Shown here: positions 1 through 10,153 of the stretch, piece after piece
How the letters are laid out: every line of letters begins with the position of its first letter
Position numbering within the stretch: position 1 is the stretch's first letter
Assembly (NCBI GenBank): GCA_024227475.1
Contig: JAAEUI010000359.1
Span: forward strand, 1 to 47,817
Length of the DNA stretch: 47,817 nucleotides
Direction: 5' to 3'
DNA from: Paracoccaceae bacterium
GTDB taxonomy: Bacteria > Pseudomonadota > Alphaproteobacteria > Rhodobacterales > Rhodobacteraceae
Made by a program: the position numbers and the translations under genes
The notes under the pieces: model-generated
Database searches by the model: none
Told to the model about the DNA's origin: nothing
The model's input: the letters and a program-made list of their open reading frames with translations, nothing else

Positions 1-1
1 G

Positions 2-1018
2 CGCGGTTGGCGGGTGAAACTGAGCACTGATCCGCGCGGGGCGCGGTATACCGGCGGGTTTCCTGCTTCCGTTATAGTTGAAGTGGTAAATTCCGGAACC
101 TTCGCCCGGGGTGGACTGTCGGCAAAAATTGGCGTGCCGTTTCGAATTTTAAGGGGAGCGCTTGCCACATGGTGGCAGATGCGCAAAGACCCTCCTGCTG
201 TGGTCGCCGGATTTGGTGGTTACCCTGCCTTACCCGCGATGATTGCTGCCATTCTGCGTAGAACTCCACGGCTGATCCATGAACAGAACGGCGTGCTGGG
301 GCGGGTGAACCAGTTGTTCGCCAAACGGGTGAATGCAGTGGCCTGCGGAACTTGGCCCACGGTGTTGCCGGACGGGGTCGAGGGGCGGTTCACGGGCAAT
401 CCGGTGCGGGCTTTGGTTCTGGAAAAAGCCAGGGCTCCGTATATTTCTCCCGGTGATTGGCCGATGTCGGTGCTGGTGATTGGTGGGTCCCAAGGCGCGC
501 GGGTATTGTCGGAAACTGTGCCAGCGGCAATTGCGCTGCTGCCAGACGCAATCAAATCTGAATTGCGGGTATCACAACAGGCGCGGGATGAAGATATCGC
601 AGCGACGGTTGCGGCCTACGAGGCTGCGGGTGTGGAGGCTGAGGTTTCCCCGTTTTTTGACGACATTCCGGTCCGCATGTCAGAATGCCAGTTGGTGATT
701 TCCAGATCCGGCGCGTCTTCGGTGGCTGACATCTCGATTATCGGGCGGCCGAGCATCCTTGTGCCGCTGGCCGCAGCCATCCGCGACGAACAGACCGTCA
801 ATGCGCGGGGCCTGTCTGACGCCGGGGCTGCGATCCTGCTGCCGGAAAGTCAGCTCGCAGCCGAAGCCTTGGCTGCCCAGATCGAAACCGTGTTGACCGA
901 CGGTGAAGGCGCGCTGCAGATGTCCCTGGCGGCATTGACTCAGGGCAAGCCGGATGCGGCACAGGAACTGGCAGATCTTGTCGAAAGTCTGGCACCAACA
1001 GAGAAGCAAACACCGTGA
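2..1018 (+). CDS. murG: MurG, UDP-GlcNAc:lipid I N-acetylglucosaminyltransferase (5' partial)
   Basis: MurG is the inner-face membrane glycosyltransferase that adds GlcNAc to lipid I to give lipid II, the last cytoplasmic step of peptidoglycan precursor synthesis. The reading frame is already open at the window edge: codons 2-13 read RGWR and join the GTG at 14 without a break, so the true start lies upstream and the GTG is internal. Visible family landmarks are the [11 protein letters not shown] stretch near the N-terminal nucleotide-fold, the [11 protein letters not shown] acceptor-side motif and the GGSQGAR loop of the C-terminal UDP-GlcNAc domain. About 339 residues are present, and only the first glycine-rich loop is missing. 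Its stop overlaps the murC GTG start by four bases (GTGA), indicating translational coupling. The assignment is firm; only the start is unseen. Confidence 0.95.
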   Translation, partial: RGWRVKLSTDPRGARYTGGFPASVIVEVVNSGTFARGGLSAKIGVPFRILRGALATWWQMRKDPPAVVAGFGGYPALPAMIAAILRRTPRLIHEQNGVLGRVNQLFAKRVNAVACGTWPTVLPDGVEGRFTGNPVRALVLEKARAPYISPGDWPMSVLVIGGSQGARVLSETVPAAIALLPDAIKSELRVSQQARDEDIAATVAAYEAAGVEAEVSPFFDDIPVRMSECQLVISRSGASSVADISIIGRPSILVPLAAAIRDEQTVNARGLSDAGAAILLPESQLAAEALAAQIETVLTDGEGALQMSLAALTQGKPDAAQELADLVESLAPTEKQTP

Positions 1019-2412
1019 ACGCAGCAACAAAACTTCCCACCCAGCTTGGCGCCATCCATTTTATCGGTATCGGCGGGATTGGCATGTCGGGCATAGCCGA
1101 GGTGCTGATCAACCACGGCTATACCATTCAGGGGTCTGACCTGAAAGCCAGCAAGATCACCGAGCGGCTGGCGGAAATGGGTGCAACGGTATTTGTCGGG
1201 CAGAAGGCCGGGAATATCGAAGGGGCCGAGGTTGTGGTGATATCTTCGGCCATCAAGCCGGGCAATCTGGAGCTGGATGCGGCACGGGCGGCGGGCCTGC
1301 CAATTGTGCGGCGCGCTGAAATGCTGGCCGAGTTGATGCGGCTGCGCTCCAACGTGGCGATCGCCGGAACCCATGGCAAGACGACGACCACAACGATGGT
1401 GGCGACATTGCTGGATGCGGGCGGCATTGACCCGACGGTGGTGAACGGCGGCATCATCCACGCCTATGGTTCAAACGCCCGGATGGGTAACGGCGAGTGG
1501 ATGGTTGTTGAGGCAGATGAAAGTGACGGCACTTTCAACAAGCTGCCCGCGACAATTGCCGTGGTGACCAATATCGACCCCGAGCACATGGAGCATTACG
1601 GCACCTTTGACGCGCTGCGCGAGGCGTTTCATACCTTTGTTTCCAACATTCCGTTTTATGGCGTGGCGATCTGCAACACCGATCATAACGAAGTGCAGGC
1701 GCTGGTCGGGCGGATCAACGACCGGCGCGTCATCACTTATGGATTCAACAAACAGGCGGATGTAAGGGCCGAGAATCTGCGCTGTGAAAACGGGTCTGCG
1801 TGTTTTGATGTGGTACTGCAGGCAGAGGGTGTTGATATTCCGGGCGTGGTTTTGCCGATGCCGGGGGATCACAACGTGTCTAACGCGCTGGCGGCGATCG
1901 CCGTGGCGCGGCACCTGGGGCTGAAGGGTGATGAAATCCGCACCGCGCTGGCGAATTTCGGCGGGGTTAACCGCCGGTTTACGCGGGTGGGCGAGATTGA
2001 TGGCGTGACGGTTATTGACGATTATGCCCACCACCCGGTGGAGATTACGGCGGTCCTGTCGGCAGCCAAACAGGCGACAACAGGGCGGGTTGTGGCGGTG
2101 CATCAGCCGCACCGGTATACACGCCTGAACGATCTGTTTGAGGAGTTCTGCTCCTGTTTTAATGATGCCGATGTGGTCGGGATTTCCGAGGTTTATGCAG
2201 CCGGTGAGGACCCGATTGAAGGCGCGGATCGGGATGCTCTGGTGGCCGGGCTGACGGCGCATGGCCACCGGCGGGCGCTTTCGGTTGGGGATGAACAGGA
2301 TTTCCGGGAATTTGTGCAGCGGGAATGTCGGCCGGGCGATCTGCTGGTTTGCCTTGGGGCGGGGACGATTTCTGCCTGGGCGAACGCACTGCCGGTTTCG
2401 GAGGGCGGATGA
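1015..2412 (+). CDS. murC: MurC, UDP-N-acetylmuramate--L-alanine ligase
   Basis: MurC is the cytoplasmic ATP-dependent ligase that adds L-alanine to UDP-MurNAc, the first amino acid of the peptidoglycan stem. The 465-residue length fits the family. An N-terminal Rossmann-like domain carries a glycine-rich GIGGIGMSG loop (residues about 18-26). The Mur ligase ATP loop GTHGKTTTT is at about 118-126, and the conserved central [10 protein letters not shown] and C-terminal DDYAHHP motifs are present. The GTG start overlaps the murG stop by four bases, and the stop overlaps the DUF2484 ATG in the same way, so the three are one transcriptional unit. Nothing unusual was seen. Confidence 0.97.
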   Translation: MNAATKLPTQLGAIHFIGIGGIGMSGIAEVLINHGYTIQGSDLKASKITERLAEMGATVFVGQKAGNIEGAEVVVISSAIKPGNLELDAARAAGLPIVRRAEMLAELMRLRSNVAIAGTHGKTTTTTMVATLLDAGGIDPTVVNGGIIHAYGSNARMGNGEWMVVEADESDGTFNKLPATIAVVTNIDPEHMEHYGTFDALREAFHTFVSNIPFYGVAICNTDHNEVQALVGRINDRRVITYGFNKQADVRAENLRCENGSACFDVVLQAEGVDIPGVVLPMPGDHNVSNALAAIAVARHLGLKGDEIRTALANFGGVNRRFTRVGEIDGVTVIDDYAHHPVEITAVLSAAKQATTGRVVAVHQPHRYTRLNDLFEEFCSCFNDADVVGISEVYAAGEDPIEGADRDALVAGLTAHGHRRALSVGDEQDFREFVQRECRPGDLLVCLGAGTISAWANALPVSEGG

Positions 2413-2735
2413 ATACAGCGATCATCCTTGCGGCAGTCTGGATCGTAACCGGCACGATTGTAGCGTTAATGCCGCGCCGGTTTCACCCTCGCTTTGCAAT
2501 TCCCTTATTAGCCGCCGCAGTGTTGCTGGTGCCGTATCTTTGGATCGCCGGGAACCCGTTTCTGGCTGTTATGTTCGGTCTGGGCGTCGGATCAATTCTC
2601 CGCTGGCCGTTTTTTTACATCACCCGGATGGTATTGCGTCAGGTTGGCGTGAACGTAGAAAAAGACAGATTTGAAGCGTCAGGCTACCGGATGATGGATC
2701 GCAAGTCTTCAAAGAACGGTGGGCGACGCTGTTAA
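2409..2735 (+). CDS. DUF2484 family small membrane protein
   Basis: This is a 108-residue protein of unknown function. Its first half is two hydrophobic segments (about residues 4-20 and 30-45) separated by a short basic loop. These are followed by the characteristic [20 protein letters not shown] stretch and a basic, soluble tail. I recognise the pattern as DUF2484, a small protein that in Rhodobacteraceae sits between murC and murB; this supports the taxonomic placement. The ATG at 2409 overlaps the murC TGA (ATGA), and this start is preferred over an upstream in-frame start that would overlap murC by nearly 90 bases. The C-terminal 25 residues are polar and look unconserved. Position suggests a link to wall synthesis, but no function is known to me. 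Confidence 0.8.
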   Translation: MNTAIILAAVWIVTGTIVALMPRRFHPRFAIPLLAAAVLLVPYLWIAGNPFLAVMFGLGVGSILRWPFFYITRMVLRQVGVNVEKDRFEASGYRMMDRKSSKNGGRRC

Positions 2736-2760
2736 AGCGAAATAACTACCGCAGACGCTA

Positions 2761-2774
2761 TTGATGTAAATCAG
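2761..2774 (+). promoter_or_regulatory. Candidate FNR/FnrL box and promoter for the APC permease
   Basis: TTGATgtaaATCAG matches the FNR consensus TTGAT-N4-ATCAA at nine of ten positions. A -10-like hexamer CATATT lies at 2797-2802. Its centre is 32 bases downstream of the box centre, the geometry of a class II FNR-activated promoter (box near -41.5), with a start predicted around 2809. The permease ribosome-binding site (AAAGG, 2815-2819) and ATG (2828) follow directly. The fit is by eye; no footprint or transcript supports it. Confidence 0.5.
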
Positions 2775-2827
2775 AGTTTTTTTGAGCAATCGCGCCCATA
2801 TTGGCCTGAACGCAAAAGGTGTCAGGC

Positions 2828-4027
2828 ATGTCAGAACAAAGTCTCAAACGCAATCTCGGGCTTGGCCTGCTGGTGTTTTACGGTGTGGGCATCATGGTCG
2901 GGGCTGGAATTTATGTGCTGATCGGGGTGGCGGCCGGGGCAGCGGGGATTTATGCGCCGCTGGCCTTTGCGCTGGCAGGCCTGTTGGCGCTGCCCACTGC
3001 AATGAGTTACGCCGAACTGTCGGCCCGTATTCCCACAAGTGCAGGCGAGGCGGCCTATCTGCTGCGGGCTTTCAAATCTCCGGTGCTGTCGCAGGCTGTT
3101 GGATTGTTGACCGTTGTGACGGGGACAATCGCCGCGGCGGTGGTTTTGCAGGGTGGGGTTGGCTATTTACGGGTTCTGGTTCCGCTGGATGTGCAGGTGC
3201 TGATCATTGTGATGGGTGGCATTCTGACTGCGATCGCCATTCTCGGCGTGGTGGAGTCGCTGATTGTCGCAGCGTTGTTCACCGTGACCGAGGTGGCCGG
3301 GCTGCTGATCGTGTCCTTTGTCGGGCTGACCGGGCCGGTGGCACTGGACTGGACGGCGTTGGCGCCGATTGCCGAACATGGCGGGCTGAGCGGGCTGGCC
3401 TTTGCCGGGATACTGGGGTTCTTCGCCTTCATCGGGTTTGAGGACATCGTGAATATGGCGGAGGAAACCAAACGGCCTGAGTGGACGTTGCCACGCGCGA
3501 TCTACTGGTCGCTGGGGATCACCACGGTTTTGTATATTCTGGTGACGCTGGCAGCGGTGCGAACCGTGGACAGCGGGGCTTTGGGAGAAAGTCGTCAACC
3601 ACTGGCGCTGGTTTATGAAACCGCGACGCAGAACAGTGCTGCGTTTCTGGTGATCATTGCCGTGGCTGCGGCGACCAACGGGGTGCTGGCGCAAATCATT
3701 CTGGCGGCACGGGTGTTGTTTGGTTTGGGCGAGAACGCTGCGTGGCTTTCGGTTTTCACCCACGCTCATCCACGGTTCCGCACACCGATTCTGGCGACCG
3801 TGCTGGCCGGTGTTGCAGTGATCCTTTGTGCGCTTTATCTGCCGCTGGTGTCGCTGGCGGAATGGACCTCGATCCTGCTGCTGGCGATTTTTGCATCGAT
3901 GAACCTTGCACTTATCGCGCTGAAAAGGCAGGAACCGGAGGCGCCCTATCGTGTGCCTGCGCTTGTGCCGTGGGTCGGGTTCCTGGCTTCGGGCGCGGCG
4001 ATGATTACTTCGTTGGTTTGGATATGA
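2828..4027 (+). CDS. APC superfamily amino acid permease
   Basis: This is a predicted inner-membrane amino acid or amine transporter of 399 residues with about 11-12 hydrophobic segments. The first segment carries the glycine-rich motif [12 protein letters not shown] typical of APC-family substrate-backbone binding. A second landmark, [15 protein letters not shown], follows the sixth segment and is characteristic of cationic amino acid transporter-like APC proteins. The ATG at 2828 is chosen because AAAGG lies eight bases upstream; an in-frame GTG at 2819 has no such site. The stop overlaps the murB ATG by four bases, so murB translation is coupled to this gene. A permease is not a standard member of the murC-murB interval, and its own FNR-like promoter suggests it was inserted there. 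The substrate is unknown. Confidence 0.8.
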   Translation: MSEQSLKRNLGLGLLVFYGVGIMVGAGIYVLIGVAAGAAGIYAPLAFALAGLLALPTAMSYAELSARIPTSAGEAAYLLRAFKSPVLSQAVGLLTVVTGTIAAAVVLQGGVGYLRVLVPLDVQVLIIVMGGILTAIAILGVVESLIVAALFTVTEVAGLLIVSFVGLTGPVALDWTALAPIAEHGGLSGLAFAGILGFFAFIGFEDIVNMAEETKRPEWTLPRAIYWSLGITTVLYILVTLAAVRTVDSGALGESRQPLALVYETATQNSAAFLVIIAVAAATNGVLAQIILAARVLFGLGENAAWLSVFTHAHPRFRTPILATVLAGVAVILCALYLPLVSLAEWTSILLLAIFASMNLALIALKRQEPEAPYRVPALVPWVGFLASGAAMITSLVWI

Positions 4028-4968
4028 GTGAGAAATTGTTGGACCGGTTGCCGCAGGTGGCTGGTCAGTACACTGAAAACCGCCCTCTGGCGGACCTGTC
4101 CTGGCTGCGCGTCGGCGGGCCGGCGGAGGTGTTGTTTCAGCCGACCGATCCGGATGACCTGCAGACCTTTCTGCGCGACCTTCGCTCCGACATCCCGATC
4201 TTCCCCATCGGCGTTTGTTCCAACCTGATCATCCGTGATGGCGGTGTTGATGGCGTTGTGATCCGGCTCGGGCGCGGGTTCAACGGGATCGAGGTTCTGG
4301 AGGGCAACCGGGTGCGGGCCGGGGCGGCGGCGCTGGATGCGCATGTGGCGAGGAAGGCTGCTGTTGCCGGGACTAATCTGGCGTTTCTGCGCACCATTCC
4401 CGGAGCCATCGGCGGGGCGGCGAAAATGAATGCCGGGTGTTACGGTATGTATACCGCGGACGTGTTTGTTGAGGCTGAGGCGATCACGCGGGAGGGGGAG
4501 CGAGTGACCCTGAGCAAGGCCGATATGGGGTTTGCCTATCGTTCGACCGAGCTTCCCGAGGGTTTGGTTATTACTTCAGTGCTGTTGCAAGGCACCGCTG
4601 GCGATCCGCAAGCGATTGAAGCCAAAATGGCCGATGCATTGGCCAAGCGCGAAGCGACACAACCCGTGAAGGAGCGGTCCTGCGGTTCGACGTTCCGCAA
4701 TCCGGCTGGATTTTCCTCTACCGGGCGGGATGATGATGTGCATGATCTGAAGGCCTGGAAGGTGATTGATGACGCCGGAATGCGCGGTGCTAGGCTTGGC
4801 GGGGCCGAGATGTCTGAGATGCATTCCAACTTTCTGGTCAACAAGGGTGGCGCATCTGCCGCAGACCTTGAAAATTTGGGCGAAGAGGTCCGAAAAAAGG
4901 TTTTCAAAAACAGTGGAATAGAATTACAGTGGGAAATTATGCGCGTCGGCAAACCGGCGTCAGTATGA
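4024..4968 (+). CDS. murB: MurB, UDP-N-acetylenolpyruvoylglucosamine reductase
   Basis: MurB is the FAD- and NADPH-dependent cytoplasmic reductase that converts UDP-GlcNAc-enolpyruvate to UDP-MurNAc. The 314-residue protein has the PCMH-type FAD-binding domain ([13 protein letters not shown] near residue 25). It has the type IIa/b lid region [17 protein letters not shown] and the catalytic serine in [10 protein letters not shown]. The C-terminal half ends with the expected [13 protein letters not shown] helix. One oddity is in the FAD phosphate loop: the usual GVGSNL reads GVCSNL, with Cys65 (TGT at 4216-4218) replacing the second glycine. The ATG at 4024 overlaps the permease stop; longer in-frame extensions run into the permease and are rejected. 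Confidence 0.95.
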   Translation: MSEKLLDRLPQVAGQYTENRPLADLSWLRVGGPAEVLFQPTDPDDLQTFLRDLRSDIPIFPIGVCSNLIIRDGGVDGVVIRLGRGFNGIEVLEGNRVRAGAAALDAHVARKAAVAGTNLAFLRTIPGAIGGAAKMNAGCYGMYTADVFVEAEAITREGERVTLSKADMGFAYRSTELPEGLVITSVLLQGTAGDPQAIEAKMADALAKREATQPVKERSCGSTFRNPAGFSSTGRDDDVHDLKAWKVIDDAGMRGARLGGAEMSEMHSNFLVNKGGASAADLENLGEEVRKKVFKNSGIELQWEIMRVGKPASV

Positions 4969-5033
4969 GAAGCGGTAAACAATAAGCCAACAGAGCCGAT
5001 AAACGGCCGAACGGCACGAGTATGAGGCGGTTT

Positions 5034-5948
5034 ATGTCGAGCAGGGCATTCCACCGCGTAGCAGTCCTGAAGGGCGGCCCATCAGCCGAGCGGGAAGTCT
5101 CGCTGGTTACGGGGCGCGAATGTGCGGCTGCATTGCGCGACGAAGGCTATGATGTGACGGAACTGGACGCAGGTCCAAATCTTGTTGCAGACCTGCGGGC
5201 GATCAATCCAGACGTTGTGTTTAATGCCCTGCATGGCCGCTGGGGCGAAGACGGCTGTGTGCAGGGTGTGCTCGAATGGATGGGTTTGCCCTACACTCAT
5301 TCGGGCATTCAGGCTTCGGCCAATGCGATGGACAAGGAACGCTCCAAGGAAATCTACCGGGTTGCGGGGTTGCCGGTCGCACAAAGTATTCTGGTGCCCA
5401 AGGCAGAAGCCCTGGCAGCGCATCCGATGCAACCGCCCTATGTGGTGAAACCCTATAATGAGGGGTCTTCGGTGGGTGTCCATCTGGTGCATCAATCAGC
5501 AAATGGCCCGGCGCAGCTAAGCGACGACATGCCGGAAACGGTTATGGTCGAAAAGTTCATTCCGGGGCGGGAACTGACCACAACGGTGATCGGCGACCGC
5601 GCCCTGGCGGTGACGGATATCCTGACCGACGGGTGGTACGACTACGAGGCCAAATATGAAACCGGCGGATCGCGGCATGTGGTGCCTGCAGAATTGCCGG
5701 AGGAGATTACGCAAGCCTGTCTTGATTTTGCGCTGCGGGCGCACAACGCGCTTGGCTGTCGGGGTGTGACCCGCACGGATTACCGCTGGGATGAAAGTGC
5801 CGGGCTGGCGGGGCTGATCCTGCTGGAAACCAACACTCAGCCCGGTATGACTCCGACCTCTCTGGCGCCGGAACAGGCCGCACATTGCGGCATCGGTTTT
5901 GGCGAAATGGTGCGCTGGATGGTGGAGGATGCGTCGTGTCAGCGATAG
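5034..5948 (+). CDS. ddl: D-alanine--D-alanine ligase
   Basis: This ATP-grasp ligase makes the D-Ala-D-Ala dipeptide added by MurF to the wall precursor. The N-terminal motif [16 protein letters not shown] and the HGRWGEDG loop bind substrate. The central ATP-grasp lysine region [16 protein letters not shown] is intact. The C-terminal metal-site motif reads [15 protein letters not shown]. Two starts 12 bases apart are possible; ATG 5034 gives 304 residues, the usual size, and is preceded by GAGGCGG at a good distance, so I prefer it to 5022. The 65-base gap after murB holds no recognisable signal. Its 3' end overlaps the ftsQ start by 13 bases. Confidence 0.95.
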   Translation: MSSRAFHRVAVLKGGPSAEREVSLVTGRECAAALRDEGYDVTELDAGPNLVADLRAINPDVVFNALHGRWGEDGCVQGVLEWMGLPYTHSGIQASANAMDKERSKEIYRVAGLPVAQSILVPKAEALAAHPMQPPYVVKPYNEGSSVGVHLVHQSANGPAQLSDDMPETVMVEKFIPGRELTTTVIGDRALAVTDILTDGWYDYEAKYETGGSRHVVPAELPEEITQACLDFALRAHNALGCRGVTRTDYRWDESAGLAGLILLETNTQPGMTPTSLAPEQAAHCGIGFGEMVRWMVEDASCQR

Positions 5949-6802
5949 AACGGAAAGACCCGGCACCGAGCCGCATCAAATACCGGATCGAACGGTTGTG
6001 GCTGACTCCGGTTTACCGGGCGATGATCCGTACCGGGCTGCCGATTGCGATTGGTTTGGCGGTTTTGGCGAATTACCTAAAAGAGCCGGAAACACAGGCG
6101 AAGCTCGCCGCCAGTGTCCAGAATGCCTGGGTGAGGTTTGAGGAGCGGCCTGAATTCGCCGTTAAGCTGATGCATATACAGGGGGCCACTGATGATGTGG
6201 CGCAACAGGTACGCGAAGCAGTTCCGATGGCATTCCCAGTCAGTTCAATGCGGTTGGACCTGAGTGGTCTGAAACAGCGGATCGAGGCAGTGGACGCGGT
6301 CAGGGATGCTGCCTTGTTCCTGCGCAACGGCGTGCTGGACATCGAAATCGAAGAACGCCTGCCAAAGCTGATCTGGCGCAACGGTGAACAGCTGGAACTG
6401 ATTGACGGCAGCGGGGTAAAGGCCGGGCAGGTGGACAAGCGAATGACCCGGGCCGACCTGCCGCTCATTGTTGGGAAAGGCGCCCCGGACCATACCTCCG
6501 AGGCTTTGCGGATATTGGCGGTCACTGGCCAAATTGGTGAACGTGTTCGCGGCCTGCGCCGGGTGGGTGAGCGGCGGTGGGATGTTGTTCTGGACCGCGA
6601 TCAGACAATCATGTTGCCGGTAGAAAACCCGGTCCAGGCGCTGGAGCGTGTTTTGGCGCTTCACCGCGCGCGGGACCTTCTGGGCCGGGATGTTCTGGTG
6701 GTGGATGTGCGCGACGGGCGACGCCCGATTTTGCGAATGACTGCTGCGGCGGTGGACGAATTACACAGATTGCGGGCGATTGCCGATGGGGAGGATACCT
6801 GA
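5936..6802 (+). CDS. ftsQ: FtsQ, divisome bitopic membrane protein
   Basis: FtsQ links the early cytoplasmic and late periplasmic division proteins through FtsB/FtsL. The 288-residue product has a short basic cytoplasmic tail, one hydrophobic segment at about residues 35-50, then a POTRA-like domain beginning around [16 protein letters not shown]. The beta domain follows, with the family-typical [21 protein letters not shown] region. The GTG at 5936 is chosen because GGAGG sits seven bases upstream (5924-5928) inside the end of ddl; longer versions would overlap ddl further. The stop shares bases with the ftsA ATG (TGATG). Confidence 0.93.
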   Translation: MSAIERKDPAPSRIKYRIERLWLTPVYRAMIRTGLPIAIGLAVLANYLKEPETQAKLAASVQNAWVRFEERPEFAVKLMHIQGATDDVAQQVREAVPMAFPVSSMRLDLSGLKQRIEAVDAVRDAALFLRNGVLDIEIEERLPKLIWRNGEQLELIDGSGVKAGQVDKRMTRADLPLIVGKGAPDHTSEALRILAVTGQIGERVRGLRRVGERRWDVVLDRDQTIMLPVENPVQALERVLALHRARDLLGRDVLVVDVRDGRRPILRMTAAAVDELHRLRAIADGEDT

Positions 6803-8136
6803 TGACTTACCTCTATGAAACTCAGAAAGCCATGCGCCAGCGTCGCCGGGCTGCGTTGCAAAAAGGGCTGGTTGCCATTCTTGACGTCGGGACCTCAAAG
6901 ATTGCCTGTATGATCCTGCAGTTTGATCCTTCGGTTCAGTTCAATGCTCAGGAAGGTATGACAACGGTGGCCAGCCATGGATCGTTCCGGGTGGTGGGGG
7001 TGGCAACCACGCGCTCACGCGGCGTGCAGTTTGGCGAAGTTGCAAAGATGGAAGAAACCGAACGCGCCATTCGCACCGCGGTTCAGGCGGCACAGAAGAT
7101 GGCCAATGCGCGGGTGGATTATGTGATTGCCACCCTGTCCGGGGCAGAGCCGCGCTCCTATGGGGTGACCGGCTCGGTGAATTTGGAAAACGGCTCGGTG
7201 ATGGATTACGACATCGGTCGGGTGTTGGCTTCCTGTGACGTGCCGGATTACGGTCAGGGGCGCGAGGCGGTTCATGCCATGCCGGTAAATTTTGCACTGG
7301 ATCACCGCAGTGGACTGTCCGATCCGCGCGGACAGATTGGCAATCGCTTGGCGGTCGATATGCACCTTCTGACGATAGACACCGGCGCGATTGAGAACCT
7401 GCTGAAATGTATCAAGCGCTGTGATCTGGAACTCGCAGGGTTTGCCTCTTCGGCTTATGCCAGCGGAATTTCTGCGCTGGTTGAGGACGAACAGGAATTA
7501 GGTGGTGCCTGTATCGATTTTGGCGGCGGTGCGACCGGCGTGTCGATCTTTATGAAAAAGCATATGATATTTGCAGACAGCATCCGTATGGGTGGCAATC
7601 TGATCACTTCAGATATTTCCAAAGGCCTGCATGTGCCTGGCTCTGAGGCGGAGCGGATCAAGACATTTCATGGCGGTGTGATCGCCACGGGGATGGACGA
7701 CCGCGATATCATCGAAATTGGTGGTGACACAGGCGACTTTGACCATGACCGGCGTAGCGTCAGCCGCTCTGAGCTGATTGGGGTCATGCGGCCGCGCGTT
7801 GAGGAAATCCTGGAAGAGGTGCGAGCGCGGCTTGATGGGGCAGGATTCGACCACCTGCCGGGGCAAAGGATCGTCCTGACGGGAGGAGGCAGCCAAATAC
7901 CAGGTCTTGAAGGTTTGGCAAGCAGGGTTTTGGGCCAGCAGGTACGGCTTGGTAAGCCGTTGAGAATACAAGGGCTTCCACAAGCGGCAACCGGACCGGC
8001 CTTTTCAGCAGGCGTTGGTCTGGCGCTGAACGCGGCGCATCCTCAGGACGAATGCTGGGACTTCAACCTGCCGGCAAATTCTTCGGGTCGGCAGCCGCTA
8101 AAACGCGCTATGCAGTGGTTTAGGGACAATTGGTGA
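6802..8136 (+). CDS. ftsA: FtsA, actin-like FtsZ membrane anchor
   Basis: FtsA polymerises on the inner face of the membrane and tethers FtsZ there. The 444-residue protein carries the actin-fold phosphate-1 motif AILDVGTSKIACMI near residue 32. It has the phosphate-2 motif ACIDFGGGATGVSIF around residue 235 and the adenosine motif RIVLTGGGSQIPGL near 355. The end LKRAMQWFRDNW is an amphipathic helix with aromatic and basic residues, as expected for the membrane-targeting sequence. Translation starts at the ATG overlapping the ftsQ stop; an upstream extension of 75 codons lies wholly within ftsQ and is not used. ftsZ follows after a 175-base gap, so it probably has extra promoters of its own. 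Confidence 0.96.
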   Translation: MTYLYETQKAMRQRRRAALQKGLVAILDVGTSKIACMILQFDPSVQFNAQEGMTTVASHGSFRVVGVATTRSRGVQFGEVAKMEETERAIRTAVQAAQKMANARVDYVIATLSGAEPRSYGVTGSVNLENGSVMDYDIGRVLASCDVPDYGQGREAVHAMPVNFALDHRSGLSDPRGQIGNRLAVDMHLLTIDTGAIENLLKCIKRCDLELAGFASSAYASGISALVEDEQELGGACIDFGGGATGVSIFMKKHMIFADSIRMGGNLITSDISKGLHVPGSEAERIKTFHGGVIATGMDDRDIIEIGGDTGDFDHDRRSVSRSELIGVMRPRVEEILEEVRARLDGAGFDHLPGQRIVLTGGGSQIPGLEGLASRVLGQQVRLGKPLRIQGLPQAATGPAFSAGVGLALNAAHPQDECWDFNLPANSSGRQPLKRAMQWFRDNW

Positions 8137-8311
8137 ACGAAATGTGGCCATGTGAGCGAGATATTGCCGCGCGGAACATCGAAAACACCATATATTCCGA
8201 TATTTTGACGATTTTTCGTGACCTCTGCGAATCGGTGCACTACGATATCGAATCAGAGCGAATGCGACCGCAAAAGCGGCGAATGTTTAAAAACTACAGG
8301 CGGATGGTACC
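8137..8311 (+). promoter_or_regulatory. ftsA-ftsZ intergenic region with two GANTC sites
   Basis: This 175-base, relatively AT-rich gap is the longest between division genes in the window. It holds two GAATC sequences, at 8229-8233 and 8250-8254, which fit the GANTC recognition site of the alphaproteobacterial cell-cycle methyltransferase CcrM. In Caulobacter, GANTC methylation in the ftsZ promoter promotes ftsZ transcription. No CtrA-type TTAA-N7-TTAA motif was found. A possible 61-codon reading frame here has no family resemblance and is ignored. Confidence 0.45.
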
Positions 8312-9991
8312 ATGACATTGAACTTGCGTATGCCAGAAATGGCTGACCTTAAACCACGTATTACAGTGTTTGGGATCGGCGGGGCCGGCGGCAACGCAGT
8401 TAACAACATGATCGACAAGGCTTTGGATGGTGTCGATTTTGTTGTTGCCAACACCGATGCGCAGGCTTTGCAGTCGGCTAAATCAAACAGCAAAATTCAA
8501 CTTGGTGAAAAGATTACTGAAGGGTTGGGCGCTGGCGCGCGACCCTCAGTAGGGGCGGCCGCGGCTGAAGAGAGTATCGAGTCAATTGTTGATCATCTAG
8601 TAGGCAGCCACATGTGCTTTATCACCGCCGGTATGGGTGGGGGCACCGGAACCGGCGGCGCCCCGATCGTTGCACAGGCTGCCCGGGAACTGGGCATTCT
8701 TACGGTCGGTGTTGTTACCAAGCCGTTTCAGTTTGAAGGCTCGCGCCGGATGCGCCAGGCAGTTGAGGGTGTTGACGCCTTGCAGAAGGTTGTCGATACG
8801 CTGATCATCATCCCCAACCAGAATCTGTTCCGCATTGCCAACGAAAAGACCACGTTCACCGAAGCGTTTTCGCTGGCGGATGACGTTCTTTACCAGGGTG
8901 TTAAAGGTGTGACTGATTTGATGGTGCGTCCGGGCATCATCAACCTTGATTTCGCTGACATTCGCTCAGTGATGGACGAGATGGGCAAAGCCATGATGGG
9001 CACCGGCGAAGCAACCGGCGAAGATCGTGCGGTTCAGGCCGCCGAAAAAGCCATTGCCAACCCGCTCCTGGACGAGATTTCGCTGCAAGGCGCGAAGGGT
9101 GTGCTGATCAACATCACTGGTGGTCACGACCTGACGCTGTTCGAACTCGACGAAGCTGCGAACCGCATTCGCGAAGAAGTCGATCCGGAGGCAAATATCA
9201 TTGTTGGCTCAACGCTTGACGGGGGCATGGAAAACGCAATGCGTGTGTCTGTTGTGGCGACTGGCATTGATGCAATTGAGGGTGCCGGTGACATCCCGGT
9301 ACCGCGCCGCAGCCTGAAGGCCCCACTAGCGGCATCTGCTGAGGAATCATCAACCGAAGACACGGCCACCACGGAAGCGGCGCCGGTCGAGGAAGCCCCG
9401 GCAGCGGCGACAATTGAAGCCGAGCCGGAAGCTGCCCAAGCAGTTGAAGAAACACCTTCCTTGTTTGCCAGCCGCAGGGCTCCGGCAGAGGAAGCGGAAG
9501 CGTTTTTTGAGCAACCGACCGAAGCTGCTGATGACGGCCTGCCAGCCCCGGCGTACCAACCCCATGTTGCGCCCGCAGCATCGGTTGAGGCCGAGCCGAT
9601 GGAAGATGAGCGCCAAGGTTTTGTGGCGCCGCAGGCTCCGGCTGCGGGTGGTCCGACCAACGAAACCATGGCGCGCCTGCAGGCAGCCGTTGCCAAAGCT
9701 CCAAAAACTCCGGGTACAAGGCAACCCGCATCGGGTCAGAGCGCTGACGGTGGCTCTCCGGGATTCTTTGCTGACACCCAGCCGCAGGAAAAACCTAAGG
9801 GCTTCCGGCTCAACAGCCTGATCTCGCGGATGACGGGACACAGCGAGGCGGCCGCCGAACCAGCACCAGTGCGCCGCGAGCAGCCGCCAGTCAGTTCTGC
9901 CCCCCAGGCAGGCGATCCAGAAGACGAGGAAATGGATGCGGAGCAGGAACGCATTGAAATACCAGCGTTTTTACGCCGTCAGGCGAATTAA
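8312..9991 (+). CDS. ftsZ: FtsZ, tubulin-like division GTPase
   Basis: FtsZ forms the cytokinetic ring. The 559-residue protein has a conserved GTPase core to about residue 335, with the nucleotide-binding GGAGGNAV loop at 23-30 and the tubulin signature GGGTGTGG at 109-116. The T7 catalytic loop region around [15 protein letters not shown] is intact. A long Ala/Glu/Pro-rich unstructured linker of roughly 200 residues follows. The protein ends with the C-terminal peptide [12 protein letters not shown], which binds FtsA and other partners. The length is well above the ~385 of E. coli FtsZ but typical of alphaproteobacteria. A strong terminator 25 bases beyond the stop closes the division cluster. 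Confidence 0.98.
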   Translation: MTLNLRMPEMADLKPRITVFGIGGAGGNAVNNMIDKALDGVDFVVANTDAQALQSAKSNSKIQLGEKITEGLGAGARPSVGAAAAEESIESIVDHLVGSHMCFITAGMGGGTGTGGAPIVAQAARELGILTVGVVTKPFQFEGSRRMRQAVEGVDALQKVVDTLIIIPNQNLFRIANEKTTFTEAFSLADDVLYQGVKGVTDLMVRPGIINLDFADIRSVMDEMGKAMMGTGEATGEDRAVQAAEKAIANPLLDEISLQGAKGVLINITGGHDLTLFELDEAANRIREEVDPEANIIVGSTLDGGMENAMRVSVVATGIDAIEGAGDIPVPRRSLKAPLAASAEESSTEDTATTEAAPVEEAPAAATIEAEPEAAQAVEETPSLFASRRAPAEEAEAFFEQPTEAADDGLPAPAYQPHVAPAASVEAEPMEDERQGFVAPQAPAAGGPTNETMARLQAAVAKAPKTPGTRQPASGQSADGGSPGFFADTQPQEKPKGFRLNSLISRMTGHSEAAAEPAPVRREQPPVSSAPQAGDPEDEEMDAEQERIEIPAFLRRQAN

Positions 9992-10015
9992 AATCACCCG
10001 CCAATCAGGCAGGAG

Positions 10016-10043
10016 AAAGGACGCGGACAGCCCGCGTCCTTTT
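10016..10043 (+). terminator. Rho-independent terminator after ftsZ
   Basis: A perfect 11-bp stem (AAAGGACGCGG at 10016-10026 with CCGCGTCCTTT at 10032-10042) encloses a five-base loop and ends in a short T run (10040-10043). It starts 25 bases after the ftsZ stop and separates the division operon from lpxC. Confidence 0.85.
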
Positions 10044-10153
10044 ATGTTTCAGGACTGTCACAAACCGACACAAAGCGTGAATTGAGCTTGCGCGCATAAT
10101 TAGGTACTCAATGCTTACCTTCCAGGCGAAGGAAAAATTGTATCAGGACCTGC

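Noticed and set aside
8130-8315. Small 61-codon frame between ftsA and ftsZ
   Set aside because: It starts inside ftsA, runs into ftsZ, lacks a good ribosome-binding site and has no recognisable pattern.
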